From Echria macrotheca (Eukaryota; Ascomycota; Sordariomycetes; Sordariales; Schizotheciaceae), in the NCBI GenBank assembly GCA_030411725.1, contig MU839837.1, positions 930,001-994,000 on the forward strand: 64,000 nucleotides of DNA. The letters are read 5' to 3'. The first letter of the stretch is position 1. Every line of letters starts with the position of its first letter. Both the position numbers and the translations under genes were made by a program. Below, in pieces: positions 1 to 12,567 of the stretch. The notes beneath the pieces are model-generated. The model was not told the DNA's origin. It worked only from the letters and a program-made list of their open reading frames with translations, and did not search any database.

Positions 1-1199
1 CCTCCCCACAAGCTGAAGTGGTTCTTCGTGGCCAAGTGCGGTATGTCCCACCTCTCCCCCATTGTAGCTATGGCTAATCCATGTAGTGCTTGTCATTGTT
101 ACCTCTGTGGCAGTTGTCATCACTATGACCTCCAAGGCTGGTGGCACTGGCGACATCTGGAACCTGCCTTATGGTGTCGATGGGAGCGCCCGGTCCTGGC
201 TGATCCTTTCTTCGCTGTCCAGTATTACTGGAGGATGGTAAGACATCTCGCCCCTATACAAAGTCGAGACTCTAACGGCACAGGGCGACGATGGCCACAA
301 ACATTCCTGATTTCACCCGTTACCTCAAGTCCGACAAGGGCGTGTACTGGCAGGTCCTCTTCCTCCCCGGCATCCAGCTCATGCTCGGTCTCTTCGGTAT
401 CATCTGCTGCTCTGCTGCCAAGGTGGTGTATGGCAGGTACATCTGGGACCCTCTTGAGATTGCTGCCCAATGGGACGGACCCGCTGGCCGCTGCGGTGCC
501 TTCTTCGTCGGTCTCTGCTGGGTTGTGGCTCAGATCGGTACCAACTTGTCGGCCAACGTCATCAGCTGTGCCAACGATATCTCCTGCCTGTTCCCTAAGT
601 ACATCAACATCAGGCGCGGTGTCATCCTCGCGACCATCACGGCTGCCTGGATCATGCAGCCATGGAAGATCATCCACTCGGCCCAGTCCCTGCTTGCCTT
701 CATGGCTGGTCTCGGCATCTTCCTTGCCCCCATTGCCGCCCTTCTCAGCGCCGACTACTGGGTCGTGAACCGCCAGAGGTACGACGTGCCCGGTCTCTAC
801 CGTGCCCACGGCCGGTATCGCTACAACAAGTACGGCACCAACTGGCGCGCCGTCATCGCTTTCCTCGTCAGCGTCTGCCCGAATCTTCCGGGAATGTAAG
901 TTGCCACTCCTTGTGCTGTTCGAACCATAGCTAACAGCCCCAGGGCCGCGAGCGTCAACCCAGCCATCGGGCCGACTATTGGCAACGCCGACAAGGTTTA
1001 CTTTATGTTTTACTTCTGGGGCTACACCAGCGCGTTTGTTGTCTACTCGGCCTTGAACTACTTCTGGCCCCACCCGGAGACCAAGATCCCGGCGGCCATT
1101 TATGATGATACGGATGTTATCTCGGGCGAGGAGAAGGCCGACTCGGACACGGCCGACTACAGCAAGAACAAGATGGAGGTTGAGACATCGCCGGTTTGA
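1..1199 (+). CDS. NCS1-family nucleobase/allantoin permease, 3' part (5' end outside window)
   Basis: Plasma-membrane proton symporter of the NCS1 family (uracil, uridine, allantoin or related substrates; which one cannot be read from this part). Four exons are visible: 1-40, 114-237, 284-895 and 944-1199, with introns 41-113, 238-283 and 896-943, all GT-AG and frame-preserving. The joined protein has the family signature GGWATMATNIPDFTRY, where the NIPDFTRY core spans the exon 2/3 join, and several hydrophobic helices follow. The C-terminal tail is acidic and cytosolic (…EEKADSDTADY…). The stop is TGA at 1197-1199. The start codon and the first transmembrane helices lie upstream of base 1, so the gene is cut by the window edge, not broken. 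Family call is firm; substrate is unknown. Confidence 0.9.
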
Positions 1200-2519
1200 T
1201 GGGTTAATGTGGTGGATGAATTTGTTGGATGTTGGAAGGATATCAAGATACCCTCGTTACTCGTAATTATGGAGATGTTGGAGCAATAACAATAGCTTGC
1301 GAATGTGCAAGCTTTTCGTTTTGACTTTGTTCCAAAGCCTTGGCTTTGCGCCTGCAGCAGTTACTTAAAACCCCAGTTCTGCTTGAGAGTGTCCGACTCG
1401 TACCTTGTGAAGGGTTTCTTCTGGACATGTCACCTTCATTGGTATTAGATCAACCAACATCCGATTGCCAGACAAGATGCTCACTGTATGCCTAGATAGT
1501 CTTCGGTATCTCTCTCCGTTGACGGTACCGCTTTTGCTTGTCACGGCACCCCCCGCCAATCAGTTCGCTCTCCCCATGAAGCAGCTACCGCCGAAGCGAA
1601 CGGGTCTAGCTCCCTATCTGCGGTGTATCGATGTCAGGCCTGCCAGCGGCCAGGGTTAGGGTTCCGGTTCAAATATATAGGGGCGAAGTCCCAGCCGGAT
1701 TTTGGGGGGTTCAGCGACCATTCCACTTCCTGTATTCTACCTATCCTTAGTTGAAGCAGCCAGAATGGGAGGTGTCGCCATGCTCAAATACAGCGCCTGC
1801 GCTACCTGTAGCCACCTCGTCACACTGCCAGGGCTCAGAATCTGACAATCGAGGTGGACCTGCTGTAGCAGGTGCCTACCCACAGGATGGACGGAAAAGC
1901 ACACACCCAGTTCCTGTATTTCCAGTATTTTAGCTATATGCAGCAGGAGAGGAACAAAGGGAAAGGAAGGGGGGTGTGAAAAATGGAGAGGGAGAATGAA
2001 CAGGGAATTGAAGATAAGGGCGGTCGGGTTGGGAAATAGGAGGAAGGTCGGGTTAAGGGTTAAGGGGTTGAGGCCCGGATTGCGGCGCTCATGAGGTTGG
2101 AGGCTGATCTTGGAGGCGTTTTGGGTGGGACTGGGGATCATTGGTGAAGGGGATGGAGATGGTGGAGGAGTAGGCGAGGAGGACGGTGAGGAGGGCGAGG
2201 GAGAGAGCGAGGGCGAGGCGTGGGCGGAGGAGATGGAAGGGAGCGAAAGGAAGTGGGGAGGGGACTAGGGGACGAAGCTGGATAAGAAGTGGGATCTGTT
2301 ATGGAAGAAGGGGGGCGAGGTGTAGGTGTGAAGACGGGGAGGAGTGGGAGTGGGAGCCGGAGAGGCAGACAGGACGAAGACGGAGACAGAGACCCAGAAG
2401 GGGGAAAAGGACACGGGTAGGAAGGAGACGGAGAGGTTGGAGTAGTGGTAAAGAAGTCAATGGGGGATCGGGGAGCTGGGGGAAGTGATAACCCCCCCCC
2501 CCCCCCCCGGGGTTTTTTT

Positions 2520-2566
<47 letters not shown>

Positions 2567-3037
2567 GCCTTGCCTTCAGATTATGTTATAGTAGGTTTCT
2601 GCGTTTTTTAATCTTTGACAGCGTTGGTATGGTGTGATCGGACAGCTGTTCTTCCAGCACGATTGTATTCTACTGGAAGCGTTCCACATAAAGTCTCGGT
2701 ATAAGCGATAATGCAAGATGAAGTTGTTCGGATGTCGGCGTGTCGTCGTACCTGTGGTCCATCAATGGAACGCGTGGCCAAATAGATCGATGTAGCCACT
2801 GAGGCAGCAGGTGAGTTGATGTCATTTGCAAAAGCAGTACGAATTTGTCACGTTTTGCGAATCACATAGCACGGAGTCTGAACTGTAGATGAAGATGATA
2901 TAACTGCAAATAACTAAAACACACGCATCCCGAATCATCGCCATCTTCCAAACAAAAAACACTCAGTCCGCAGATGGTGAAAACGAACCCGATCCCAAGC
3001 CAGAGCTGAATGCTCGGCCTTAATAAGAGGCAGGCAG
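1200..3037. other. Intergenic region with a purine-rich tract
   Basis: No convincing gene. From about 1937 to 2488 the plus strand is strongly purine-biased (G and A), with low-complexity GGAGGCGAGGG-type sequence that creates spurious Arg/Gly-rich open frames. It runs directly into the homopolymer block annotated separately. The remainder shows no splice-compatible coding frame. Confidence 0.6.
2492..2565. repeat. Homopolymer block C17-G4-T17-G36
   Basis: Seventy-four bases made of four consecutive homopolymer runs: 17 C, 4 G, 17 T and 36 G. It terminates the purine-rich tract upstream. Such a block is rare in natural DNA. It may be a true G-quadruplex or triplex-prone site, or an assembly or sequencing artefact at a hard-to-read tract. 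Confidence 0.9.
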
Positions 3038-4022
3038 TCAAGCAGAAGAACCCTCGGGATGACCGTCATGGCTTCCAGCATCAATACCACCTGCCGCGGT
3101 TGGTTGTTGCCGGGCCAGGCACACGGAGCACTCCTCCCAAGTCGGCCTCCATTTTCGTTCCTTGGATTGCAACCACATGAAGTGCTCATTGGTAAAAGCT
3201 TTTCCAACAGAACGAGTCACCCGGTCCCATAGAAGAAATTCGCCCCACCAACCCAGTGGTCCCAGCCCATGATGCTTTCGCAGATGCCGTTTCAATGCAG
3301 GCTGGGTGAATCTCGACGGCGGGGAGTCTTTGCAAAGTCCAAGAGCACACTCAACGTCTCCGTGCTCGGTGTCTTGGTGATGTTCTTGGTAAATGTCGGC
3401 GATGTCGGCTGAGCAATGGTGAAGAAGGCACCGCACCTGGGGATGGCATTCCCTCAGGTGCTTCTTCAGTTTGTCCTTTCTCTTGAAGGCCTTCGAGCAG
3501 TCCTCGTACGGACACTCTTCATATGTTGCCAGATGAACAGACCGCAGATGTCGGTTGAGATCAGACTTTTTGTTGAACGGCTTGCGATAAGAGCATCCCG
3601 GAGTGGGGCACACCAAGGAGTTGCGGTTGGTACTCTGCGTGGGCTGTCGGAACATTCCGCCTCCAGGGGTGCTAAAATTTGTGACGGGGAGAGCGCCCTT
3701 TTAGCGTTGATCTAAAAACAAAAACCTACCCCGATTGGGCAGAAAAATCGGAGAGTGGGGCGGGCTCGGATGGCTGGCCGATTGCAGTGCTCGGGCCGGA
3801 AAAACCACCAGTGGCCTCCGCCTCCAAATCGTGAATGAACGACGCTGATCCAGCTCCTGTCATCGACGATGGGGGGTAGATTTTGCAGCTCGGGTCCTGC
3901 AAAGCGTCGCAGGAGGCAGCGTCGAAGTCGAAAAACTCGCTGCCATCAAACTCGGAGGTGTCGTTCAGGTAGGCGTCGTCGCGGAGTTCATCGACAAAGC
4001 CAGGGTTGAAGCGGGACGACAT
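3038..4022 (-). CDS. C2H2 zinc-finger protein, putative transcription factor
   Basis: Two exons, 4022-3730 and 3671-3038, with intron 3729-3672 (donor GTAGGT, branch CTAAA, acceptor TTTTAG), give about 308 aa. The N-terminal third is acidic (DELRDD, EFDGSEFFDFD), as in an activation region. Two clear C2H2 fingers follow at about residues 119-144 and 151-174, both Cys-x4-Cys-x12-His-x3/4-His, followed by two degenerate Cys/His clusters (CLLHHC, CALGLC…KRHLRKHH). The last 60 residues are Trp-rich. It is likely a nuclear DNA-binding protein; target unknown. Start choice: ATG at 4022 begins the acidic region; an in-frame ATG at 4166 would add 48 residues that look like leader sequence, so it is less likely. 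The gene is compact and frame-intact. Confidence 0.75.
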
Positions 4023-4670
4023 ATCGGAATCTCGGATCGCGCAAGATGAGACGTAGTGCAGAGGCTGTTGGTTGAAGTTGAGGAAGATTAGGTGCTTGAG
4101 GAAAGGTTCAAGGACGAGACAAAGCTGTGTAGCAAGAATGGTGTTTTCGACAGAAGTGTTTGGCATGCCATCAAGACTCGGGGCAGCGAGGAAGAGAAAT
4201 GGAATGGCGGTCTGAGCAAGCAGACAGTCGACCGGCGCTAAGGGGGGCGCAACTGCTCGGAGGAATTCGGATAATTGCAGCCAATCAGAATGACAGTGTT
4301 GGACTCACTGCAATCTGATGTGTGAGTCCAGCCTTCCGAAACGGGGAGTCAAGACCAACCACTGGCGAGCCAGTCTGACCCAAGGTGACGAAAGTGACAC
4401 TGTGAGCAGGATCTCATACATTGAATGGAGTTTAAAATGTCAGGATCTGTCATGAAGTGAACTGACCAGACACCCAATACCACTGCGGTGTCCTTTCATA
4501 GCTTGGTATTGCTTCAAGTTCGGGCCCGCATGCCCTGTTCTCTCAACATAAACAGCTCCCTGTCATTTTGATAGCATGATCTGCATCTTTCTCATCACCG
4601 AAACGACATTCCCATTAAGTGGGGTCGGACAATCCAACGACAGACAGAAAACCGAGACAAACCAGAAAAC

Positions 4671-7246
4671 TTATTGACTGGCAGGCACAGGCGCAATCTC
4701 ATCCTCACCAACAGTAGGGACCGGCTTCGTTTCTTCCCCCTTTGGTGTCTCTACCTCTCCCACCACCGGAGTAGCCGGGGCAGCCGGAGCAGCGTGACCC
4801 TCAGATTTTCCCTCCTTTGGCTTAGGGAGAACCAGCACGACGACCTTCTCAAACCGCATGCGCCAATGCCGCTGGTACCACCAGCCCAGATAGCAGACAA
4901 CAATGAGCAAAACAATCGACGCAATCCCCGTCGACAGCCAGTACTGCCTCGCAAACTCGATGCTCTGGCCCATGTCGGTCGACAGAACCACCAGCACGTC
5001 GCGCGGTGCCGACCAGTACTGGATCGGCAGCTTGCAGAGGCAGTTCCGGTAGACGCCGAGGATCTGCAGGAACGTGCCCACCATGGCCGTGAAGCCGGAC
5101 CCCAGGAGCCCAAACACGACAAGCAGCGTGAACGGTGTCGGGAGACGGTAGCCCTTCCATGTAAAATACAGCGGGACGTGCTTGTCGTGGGTGAAGTCGT
5201 AGAACCACAACACACCAAGCCAGAACTGGAAGAGGAAGTACAGCGTGAAGGTGAAGCTTCGACAGGACAGACCGACGAGCGGCGTGTGGTACGACGTCAG
5301 GAAGGCGAGGATGAAGGGAATCAGCAGCAGGACGACCACGGTTAGGATGAGATTGATCCAGTCCTCGACGTCGATGTCGGGAATGTCATCCGGCAGCGGG
5401 GTCGCGTCGACGTCCTTCTTCTCGAGGTACTTGCTGCTCAACTTCTCGACCCTCTTCACGAGCTTCTTCTTGATACGCTCCCAAAACCCTTTCTTGGGCG
5501 GTTTGCTGTCAGGCGTGGGTGTGCCATTCTTCTCGGTCACCTCCTTGCCGTTTGCGGCTTTCTTCTTGAGCTCGTTATGGTAGTTCTGGATCCGTTTGAT
5601 CCACAGCTCCTTGTTACGACCGCGGTCCCACATCCAGACCGGCTGGTAGATGGAGTCGTACATCGGGCTGAAGAACTCGACAAACTTCTTGACGAGCCGG
5701 AATCCCTGGAACCTTTCATTCAACGTGTTGTCGTGATCTCTGTCGGCGACGTGCGGAAAGCCTGACATGATAGCCTCGAGCGTGTTGGGGTTGTTCCCGG
5801 CGAGGAGGCAGCCTGCCACGACGGCGACGTGCGGGATTGTCATCCACCATTCGCCGAATGCGATTGTGTGAGCCGTGTCGTTGTTGCCGATCTCGAGCAA
5901 GCTGCTGAAGATTGAGACCAGAAAAGCGCCCAGGAAGAACACGATTGGCGCCCCGACCGTCGCGCCAAAGCTAACCTGGCACTCTAACATGGTGTGAAGC
6001 CTCAACCGGCTGGCATTGGCGGCGGATTTGTTGACCTCTTTGGAAACCTCTGGTGAGCTCTGGTCGGTGGGGTTTGCACCGAGAGTTTTCACTAGACTCA
6101 AGACATCACCCCAAGCCGTGGGCTTCGCTTCGGCATCAGGGTGGTCCTCTGGTTCCGACTCTGGTGGAAGACTGATGTTTCCGACCAGAATAGCGTAGAG
6201 GAGGTGTACCTCTCGTTTGATCTCGGCAACTTCGACGGCTTTTTGACCGCGGATTGAGTTCCACTTTCGGTTCTTGATGATGGCATCAAGGATGTTGCGG
6301 TCAACCATGGCCTCGTACAAGCCACTCAACATCATGGGCGCTGCTGTGATGAACACCATGGCCACCCACAGGATAGTGTTGGAGAAGGCGATAGTTGCGG
6401 CAATGGAGGCTCGGATCGTCATCTCGACGCCGACGATAATGGCGTAACCAAACCACCTTATGAGGCAGCTATCTTTATGAGTATGTAACACCCGGGCGCA
6501 GGCGGGAGGACCTACACGAAAGCCTCAACGACTAGCTTCGTTCGATCAGGGGGCTGATGGATCATGACTCCGCCATCTTTTGTGGCCGACATACCACCCC
6601 CCGGAGTGGTGTCGGTTGTGACTCCCAACGCGTCCAGCAGAGCTCGGACGAATTTGACCCAGTCATCTTGAAGCTGATCGAGATGGTTGGGGAAGAGGTC
6701 GTCGGGGATGGTAAAGAGCCGGCGTCGGGGAATCTACGGGGCAAGATTAGATATCAGAGAGGCCAGGATGGGGCAACTTACACCCAAACAGAAGACAGCA
6801 GCAGGAAGGATGAACCCGACAAATGGGATAATCCACTGATCCAGATCGCCATTGACGGATTGCTGCCATCCCGGGCAGTTCTCGGCGCACCAGTGGTAGG
6901 GTACCTGGACCAAAGGCGCGCCGTTGTCGTTTCCATCGTACTTGGCACCGCAAGGAAACTCCAGATCGCTGAGTTCCTGCGGTGTTTGGGTCAAGAATCT
7001 GTTTGCTGGATTGGGCGTGAACCCGAGCTTCCCGTCAACGATGTCATACGTTGCTCTTACAGCTTTCAGACAGCAACGAGTAAAGTTCTGGCCGCCGACG
7101 GCCTGGAAAGAAAGGGGATCCGGCGTCTTCAAGTCATTGAGCGGAGGGAAAGCATCTTCGACGGTTTTCTCGTCCCCTGTGAGATGGCCATGGACAGGAC
7201 CCGCAACGCTCAAGCTGAGCAAAACAACAAGCAGTCGTCCCGCCAT
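4671..7246 (-). CDS. Multi-pass membrane protein of unknown function (822 aa)
   Basis: Three exons: 7246-6782, 6733-6516 and 6456-4671. Introns are 6781-6734 (GTAAGT…CGTAG) and 6515-6457 (GTAGGT…ATAAG), and phases agree throughout. ATG 7246 opens a signal peptide (MAGRLLVVLLSLSVAGPVHG), followed by a luminal or extracellular Cys-containing segment (FTRCC…WCAENCPGW). About eight to ten membrane helices follow in two groups, separated by a long Lys/Glu-rich cytosolic loop (NELKKKAANGKEV…KKKLVKRVEK). The last helix is followed by a Pro/Glu-rich tail. The only ATG near the 5' end of the open frame is the one chosen. I do not recognise a named family; the topology suggests a plasma-membrane or vacuolar protein. 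The downstream neighbour is the C2H2 gene on the same strand. Confidence 0.8.
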
Positions 7247-8761
7247 TCTATCGCACGGTGTTTGACCGGAGTCGAGGACTGCCAACAGTTGGCACGAGCC
7301 GACCCATACTTATGAAGATAACCACTGTGCATCAGCCTCAGAGTTGCACCTCATCAGGGTCTCCGCATATGCCGGGAAGGAAGCGGGATGCGACGAGCAA
7401 ATGGTAAGCAAGAAGTTCATCTCGTCGCCGCATGTGTCCCAATCCGATACACAACTGCTCAAAACTCTGCCTGCAGACGCACAAATAGGGCCACCAGTAG
7501 GCCAGCCACAGGGTGGCACGCCGTCGGACGCTGCAGCTGTCAACAACCTATCCGATAATGACATTAACTGCATGAAGCTCTAATGTACTGGCTGGACCAC
7601 TGGATCCCAGCAGCGGAGATAGTGGCGTCGCCAACGTGCAGGAGAATATTGGCCCCATGCTGAAGCCGTAAGGCTCAGGGCCCTGGGTTAGGTGACACTG
7701 CAGGTGTCTCGAGCGCTTGTTGGGACGAGAAGTGACGGGCAGCTCGGGATGGCAGAATCTTGGCACCATGATTGGCTTGCCAGTGGAATTGTACACAGTT
7801 GTGTACAAAATGGCTGGGGAGTTGTTCAGCTCTGGCGCGGGGTTCTGCTTTCGTGCGCGCGTCTGGCCGGCGGCGTCGTGCGGGGAAGTTGATGCCTTTG
7901 AGGACCCTCATGACACATTGGAAGACGTCCAGTTTTGTCCAGTTGGCGAGATTGGATCAAAATTTCCTGAAGGAATAGGTGGTGGGAGGCAGAAGAGTGG
8001 TGTAATGTATTTGACCGAGACTTTATTGGGCCGCTGCCTAGATGGGCGAGGAGAGGAAGGGCCGAGAGTTTCGCAGCTATGCCACCCACCGCTCCTTCCT
8101 GAGTTGGAAGTTACAGGCGGGCGGGCGGGCGATCTGACATTAGGGAAGGTGCTGAGGTCGGCCTGTTCCGGCTTCAGCTCACACCAGGTAAAATTTGATC
8201 CTCCTCTCCTTGACGCCATTGGCAGACGGCCAGCGTTCTGGGACCAACATCGAAGGCGAGTCAACATCCAACGATGAGGAGGACGAAGAAAATGTATCCT
8301 TTTTCGGCGCGACCTTCTATCCATTTACCTTCCCACAACTAATTAGCAAATGCCTCTGCCCATTGCCCGCCACTGGCCAGTTCACGAGCAGTTTTCGGTT
8401 GCTCCACGGTGCTCCAGACGCGCCAATGACCAGCCAGAAGGCGCCCGATGGTGTCGAGACGAGTACCGGCTTCAGTTTATCATGGCGGTGACTAGGTCAG
8501 CTTCTCTTGTCCCGAGCGCAAGCATTTCCGAGAGAACATCGGCGAGACATAGAGCATGTATTCGCCAAGTAACTCCTTCAACCATACCCAAAGATCCGTT
8601 CTGATGTCCCATGACAGATGCCTCCGTCCCAATGTGCCGAATGTCCATACCGTTCCTCCGATTTCCCGCAATTACCCATATCCAAACCGACGCCGTGATC
8701 GCCGGATTTCCAAAAAAAGCCATCGCCTGCCGACTTGACCCATGCTGTATTTCCTACTGCC
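7247..8761. other. Intergenic, no supported gene
   Basis: Several overlapping open frames exist on both strands, but none shows recognisable domains, consistent splice sites or coding-like composition. It includes the shared upstream region of the membrane-protein gene and the 3' flank of the rhodopsin-like gene. Confidence 0.5.
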
Positions 8762-10071
8762 CTATGCATCCAATACCTGTCTCCTCCTTTGATCGACCGA
8801 CACCTCGCTGTGATGCGCCGAGACTTGATCAAGCTCCAGTCCGTCGCATTTGCTATCGACACGCGTTGTCGATCCGCCGTCAAAGACCAACTCGGCATGC
8901 GACCCTTGAGGTCCTACATCCTGGGGCGGCATGCTGAACAAGGTTCCCTGGGATATCTCCTTGTCGGTGAACCTCTGTCGGATGCTGCGATACAGCGGAC
9001 GCAAGGCGACAACTGATGCGCATGTGATACCAACATTAATCTCGATCAGGCCGTAGATGGCACTGGGAACTTTGTCCCAGGATGGGTCGGCCGAAGTGGA
9101 TGACGGCAGCAGTGTCTGAAGCCGCACGACAGAGATGATCCCGGCCCTGGAATAACAGGTCGTCAGACAAGGAGTCTCGCCGGTTGGGAGAACGGCCGAC
9201 TAGCCAAAGGCAACCGGGCAAGAAGCCCTGGGGATTTGTGGAAGGACAGGGGTACATACGATGCACCAAACGCCAGGACGATGCCAATCAAGACTCGCTG
9301 TATCAGCGGCGCGTTGGAGTGCCGTAGGAGGAAGAGTGGGAGTATGACGATAACAAAGTCCATGATCATGTTCCAGGCTTGCGACGAAAAGATGAACCAC
9401 GTCCCGTTGAAGAAGCATCTGGCGCCGGGAATGCTTGGATTCCACTGTGCATCGAACGGAATGCAGCGGACCATTCGGAGGACGATGAAGATGAGGTAAC
9501 CTGTGCACAGGATCGCTATCGCTGCTTGGCAGATCCGCCTTTCGACCACCATAACGCTGATCCGAAGATACTGCAGAAGGATGGAAAGTTTGAGGAAGAA
9601 GTGCGTTAGGGAGTAGAACTGCGTGATGGCGATGCCGACCTGTTTCAAACTGTCAGCACCTCCGGCTCTCAGCAACCTGATGGATGGCTTGGTCGGCCAC
9701 AGTTACCTTGACAAAATCGACCATGTCGGCTGCGCTGATGGTCTCGACATGCCGCCCACTCCCATAGACGACGGCCAAGTAGTTGAGCACGGACATGACG
9801 ATGGAGCATACCTAGAACGCGCCTGGTTAGCACCATCTGCACATCCTCGGGCCGGCACCCGGCGATTGTGGTTCTCCACCAAAGCAGTCCCGATGGCCAA
9901 GTCCTCCCAGAAATATTTCTTGGTCAATACGAGCCTCGTGTAGAGCCGTAACGCCGTGAAGATGCCGGCAAAGATCGGACAGACAATGACGGTCGTCGTC
10001 AACTGGTATGCCCGAGACTCATGAAGCCGGGCCGGGTCGACTCCAGCGGCGGTCGAGTTGGTTGCCGCCAT
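8762..10071 (-). CDS. Fungal rhodopsin-like (PTH11-type) 7TM integral membrane protein
   Basis: Four exons: 10071-9880, 9811-9707, 9639-9260 and 9146-8762. Introns are 9879-9812, 9706-9640, 9259-9147, and phases match to give 353 aa. The order of hydrophobic segments and loops is that of the fungal 'rhodopsin domain' family (PF20684-like). A short extracellular N-terminus is followed by TM1 (VIVCPIFAGIFTALRLYTR) and the motif KYFWEDLAIG. Then comes TM2-3 with a Tyr-rich turn, the Phe-Tyr-rich segment ITQFYSLTHFFLKLSIL, and the loop RCIPFDAQWNP…ARCFFNGTWF with its conserved cysteines. The remaining helices end at the INVGITCASVVALRPLYR block. The cytosolic tail is polar. Members are thought to be surface receptors or sensors; ligand unknown. 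Start is the ATG at 10071. Confidence 0.85.
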
Positions 10072-10767
10072 CGTGTACGCGCGACATCACAACATCAGAG
10101 ATTGAGATGGTATGGACAAGTTTGACATTCTCGCTGTCCATGATATCGACTCCGCGTTGGATGGGTTTCCCCGGTGTTCGGCCGGAAAGGGGTTGCGGGG
10201 AACGTCCACGGCGTCCCAGGCCCGTGGTGGCGGTCTCGGCGACGCAATCGAATTGGTGGAGTGATTGTGACGCGCGAGGGTCGGGGCTTCACCGAGCCCG
10301 TTCCGCGGGAACTTGTGGCTTTTCGGTTCCCAAAGTGGTCGAGCTTGCGGCCCGAAGGCACCGGGGTGTGTGCTGTGGCTGGTCGCCCCGGATGGCTGCG
10401 AAATGAGGAGGGCCTTGGCCGAGACAGCAGCCGCGGACACGACACCTGCGGATCTCACGGAATCATTCATCATCAAACGCCGACGACGCATTGTCGGTAG
10501 CACAGACCATTTCCGGCAAAGAAACCGACGACAGGTGTATGCAAAAGGTCAGAAGCAGCCTGAGCCGGTGACATGGTTCTGGATTCGGGGACTCATCACT
10601 GAATCAAACTTCAGGGGTGACAGCCAAGCCCGGTGTCGACTGCAGGGTGGCTGTCTCAGGGAACCAGGAAAAAGAAATGTCATTATTCACCAATTTCTCA
10701 AAACGACAATCTCGATTCAATTCACCTCCACCGCTCCAAATCGATCGATCTTGTCCACTGCCACCGG
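10072..10767. other. Intergenic between 7TM protein and carboxylesterase
   Basis: About 700 bp with GC-rich overlapping frames but no domain or splice support. It serves as 5' flank of the rhodopsin-like gene and 3' flank of the esterase gene. Confidence 0.5.
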
Positions 10768-12567
10768 CTAGCAAGGATCGCTATAAAAGTTTGCAAGAGA
10801 CACCGGCGCAACGGTCGCCACGCCGGGCATCGACGCATTGCCAAACACCATGATGTCGCCGCTCGTTGACGTGTACTTTGGCCATGTCTGGCCGAGGTTG
10901 TCCTTAGGGTCGGCCGAGGGGTTCGACGCAAACGAGACCCAGAATGCTTTTCACCGTACGTCAGCTTCCGCCCACTCTCCGACGAAGACACAGCACTCAC
11001 ATTCCATGGCATAGCTCGTCTGCCATTCGAGCTCGGTCGAGTTTCCGCGGTACTCGAAGTGCGTTCCGAACACGAGCGGGATCTCGGCTGCAATGTGCCA
11101 TTAGAAACATCTCCGGAGAGACAAGAGGAGGGAAACAAACAGCTGTGCATCCCACCGACCCACCACCGCGGAGTAATATTGGAGAAGTTACCCGCGTAGA
11201 GATACCGGTACGTCGTCAGACCGTAGTTGAGTCGGATACTTCCCGGTCTTGATCAGTTCGCCATCCCCTCGCCTGCTGATCAACGACTTACTTGGCTTCG
11301 CGCTTCACGCCGCAGGCTAATCCGCTGGCACCGGGCACCGTGACGTTCGGCGGAGCTGTCATGCTCAGATTGAACGGCAGGAGCGCGGCAGGCTCATTGT
11401 AGTTGAATCCGGTGATCAACGGCTTGTTGCAATCGAGCCCTGTCAGTCACATCTTCCTCTCGGACGAACGAGAAATCTCTCTCACCAGCTTGGCAACAAG
11501 TCCCTTCTCGAGTCGATCCGTCATGTTGGCGAAAAGCGTAATGTTATCGGCGAGCGGGCGGAACAGACCGCGGTTCGGATCTGGGTTCGCCGCAATGACG
11601 GCCGCTTGCAACGCCAGGGCGTCCAAATTTTGCATGCATGCCAGCTCGTCGGTGGATGTGAGGTTTGCACAGCCAACGGTCTGCGCCAGGTTGTGAAACA
11701 GCGGACTGCTCGTTGCATACGTGGCGGAGGTGCCACTCGAGGAGGCAATGAGACCGGTGACAATGGGCTTCTTCGGGTTTGCGTAGGCATACATCAGGAC
11801 TTCGACGGCGCCAGCAGACTGGCCGTAGAGGACCATACGCTTCGGATCGCCTCTGGCATACGTTGTCAGAGACCACAGCGAAAGTCGCAGGAATACCACC
11901 GAACTTACCCGAACCCCTGGATGTTGTCCTGAAGCCATTCAACCCTGTTTCCGCGTTAGCCTCTCCAGTTCTTTTCATACCGTTGGTCAACATACACGAG
12001 CTTGATATCCAACAAGCCAGCGTTCTTGTTTGCAATTGGCGACCCTGGAAAGCCAAAAATATTCACGCGGTAGTTCATGGCGACGACGATGTGCGTCTGC
12101 GTCCTCTGAATCCATTGGTCGGGAACCTGGTAGTCGGCGTGGCCGCCGCCCTCCTTGAAGCCACCTCCACAGACCCAGATGATGACGGGCAGCTTCTTCT
12201 CGACCGGCTTCCGCGGCGCCCAGATGTTGAGATAGAGGCAGTCCTCGCTCTGCGCATCTCGGTTCTCAAACTGGGGCAAGAGGTCCCAGTACAGGCCGGT
12301 CCGGATGTTGGCTTGCAGGCAGACGGGCTTGTAGGCTTGCGTGTCGACGTCACCGGAGTATGGCGCGGCCACCGGAGGCATGAAGCGGAGCGAGCCGACC
12401 GGTGGCTGCGCGTAGGGGACCCCGAGCCATTGGTAGACGTCAGGAGCGGACGAGTTGACGAACCCGGTGAACGTGCCGCTCGATGTCTTGACTGTGAGAC
12501 CGAGATTCTTGGCCCCCACGACAGGGGCCAGCAGGAAGAGTGACGCGAGGAACGGTTGAAACATCAT
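10768..12567 (-). CDS. Secreted type B carboxylesterase/lipase
   Basis: Alpha/beta-hydrolase that cleaves carboxylic esters, with a signal peptide (MMFQPFLASLFLLAPVVGA). Seven exons: 12567-11981, 11944-11909, 11852-11486, 11422-11292, 11238-11141, 11087-11001 and 10946-10768, giving 494 aa. All catalytic residues are present: Ser220 in GQSAG, Glu340 in FNYNE, and His405 in GMHSSEIP. The oxyanion region WVCGGGF (usually WIHGGG) and the family motif SEDCLYLNIW are also seen. It is somewhat shorter than the usual 530-560 aa. Odd points: one intron is only 36 bp (11980-11945) and three acceptors are AAG instead of YAG; each is required to keep frame and conserved motifs. Substrate class (feruloyl, lipid or other esters) cannot be read. 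The next gene is a secreted xylanase, which fits plant-cell-wall use. Confidence 0.85.

Noticed and set aside
225..1073. Minus-strand open frame across the permease gene
   Set aside because: Antisense shadow of the NCS1 exons and introns; no domain.
2186..2488. Arg/Gly-rich 100-aa frame in the purine tract
   Set aside because: Purine-only sequence cannot easily form stop codons with T; the open frame is a composition effect.
7717..8277. 186-aa plus-strand open frame between two membrane-protein genes
   Set aside because: No start context, domain or splice support; overlapped by equally long minus-strand frames.
11088..11238. An earlier splice donor in esterase exon 5 (GTAACT at 11191)
   Set aside because: It would remove the segment holding catalytic His405; the donor at 11140 keeps the GMHSSEIP motif and frame.
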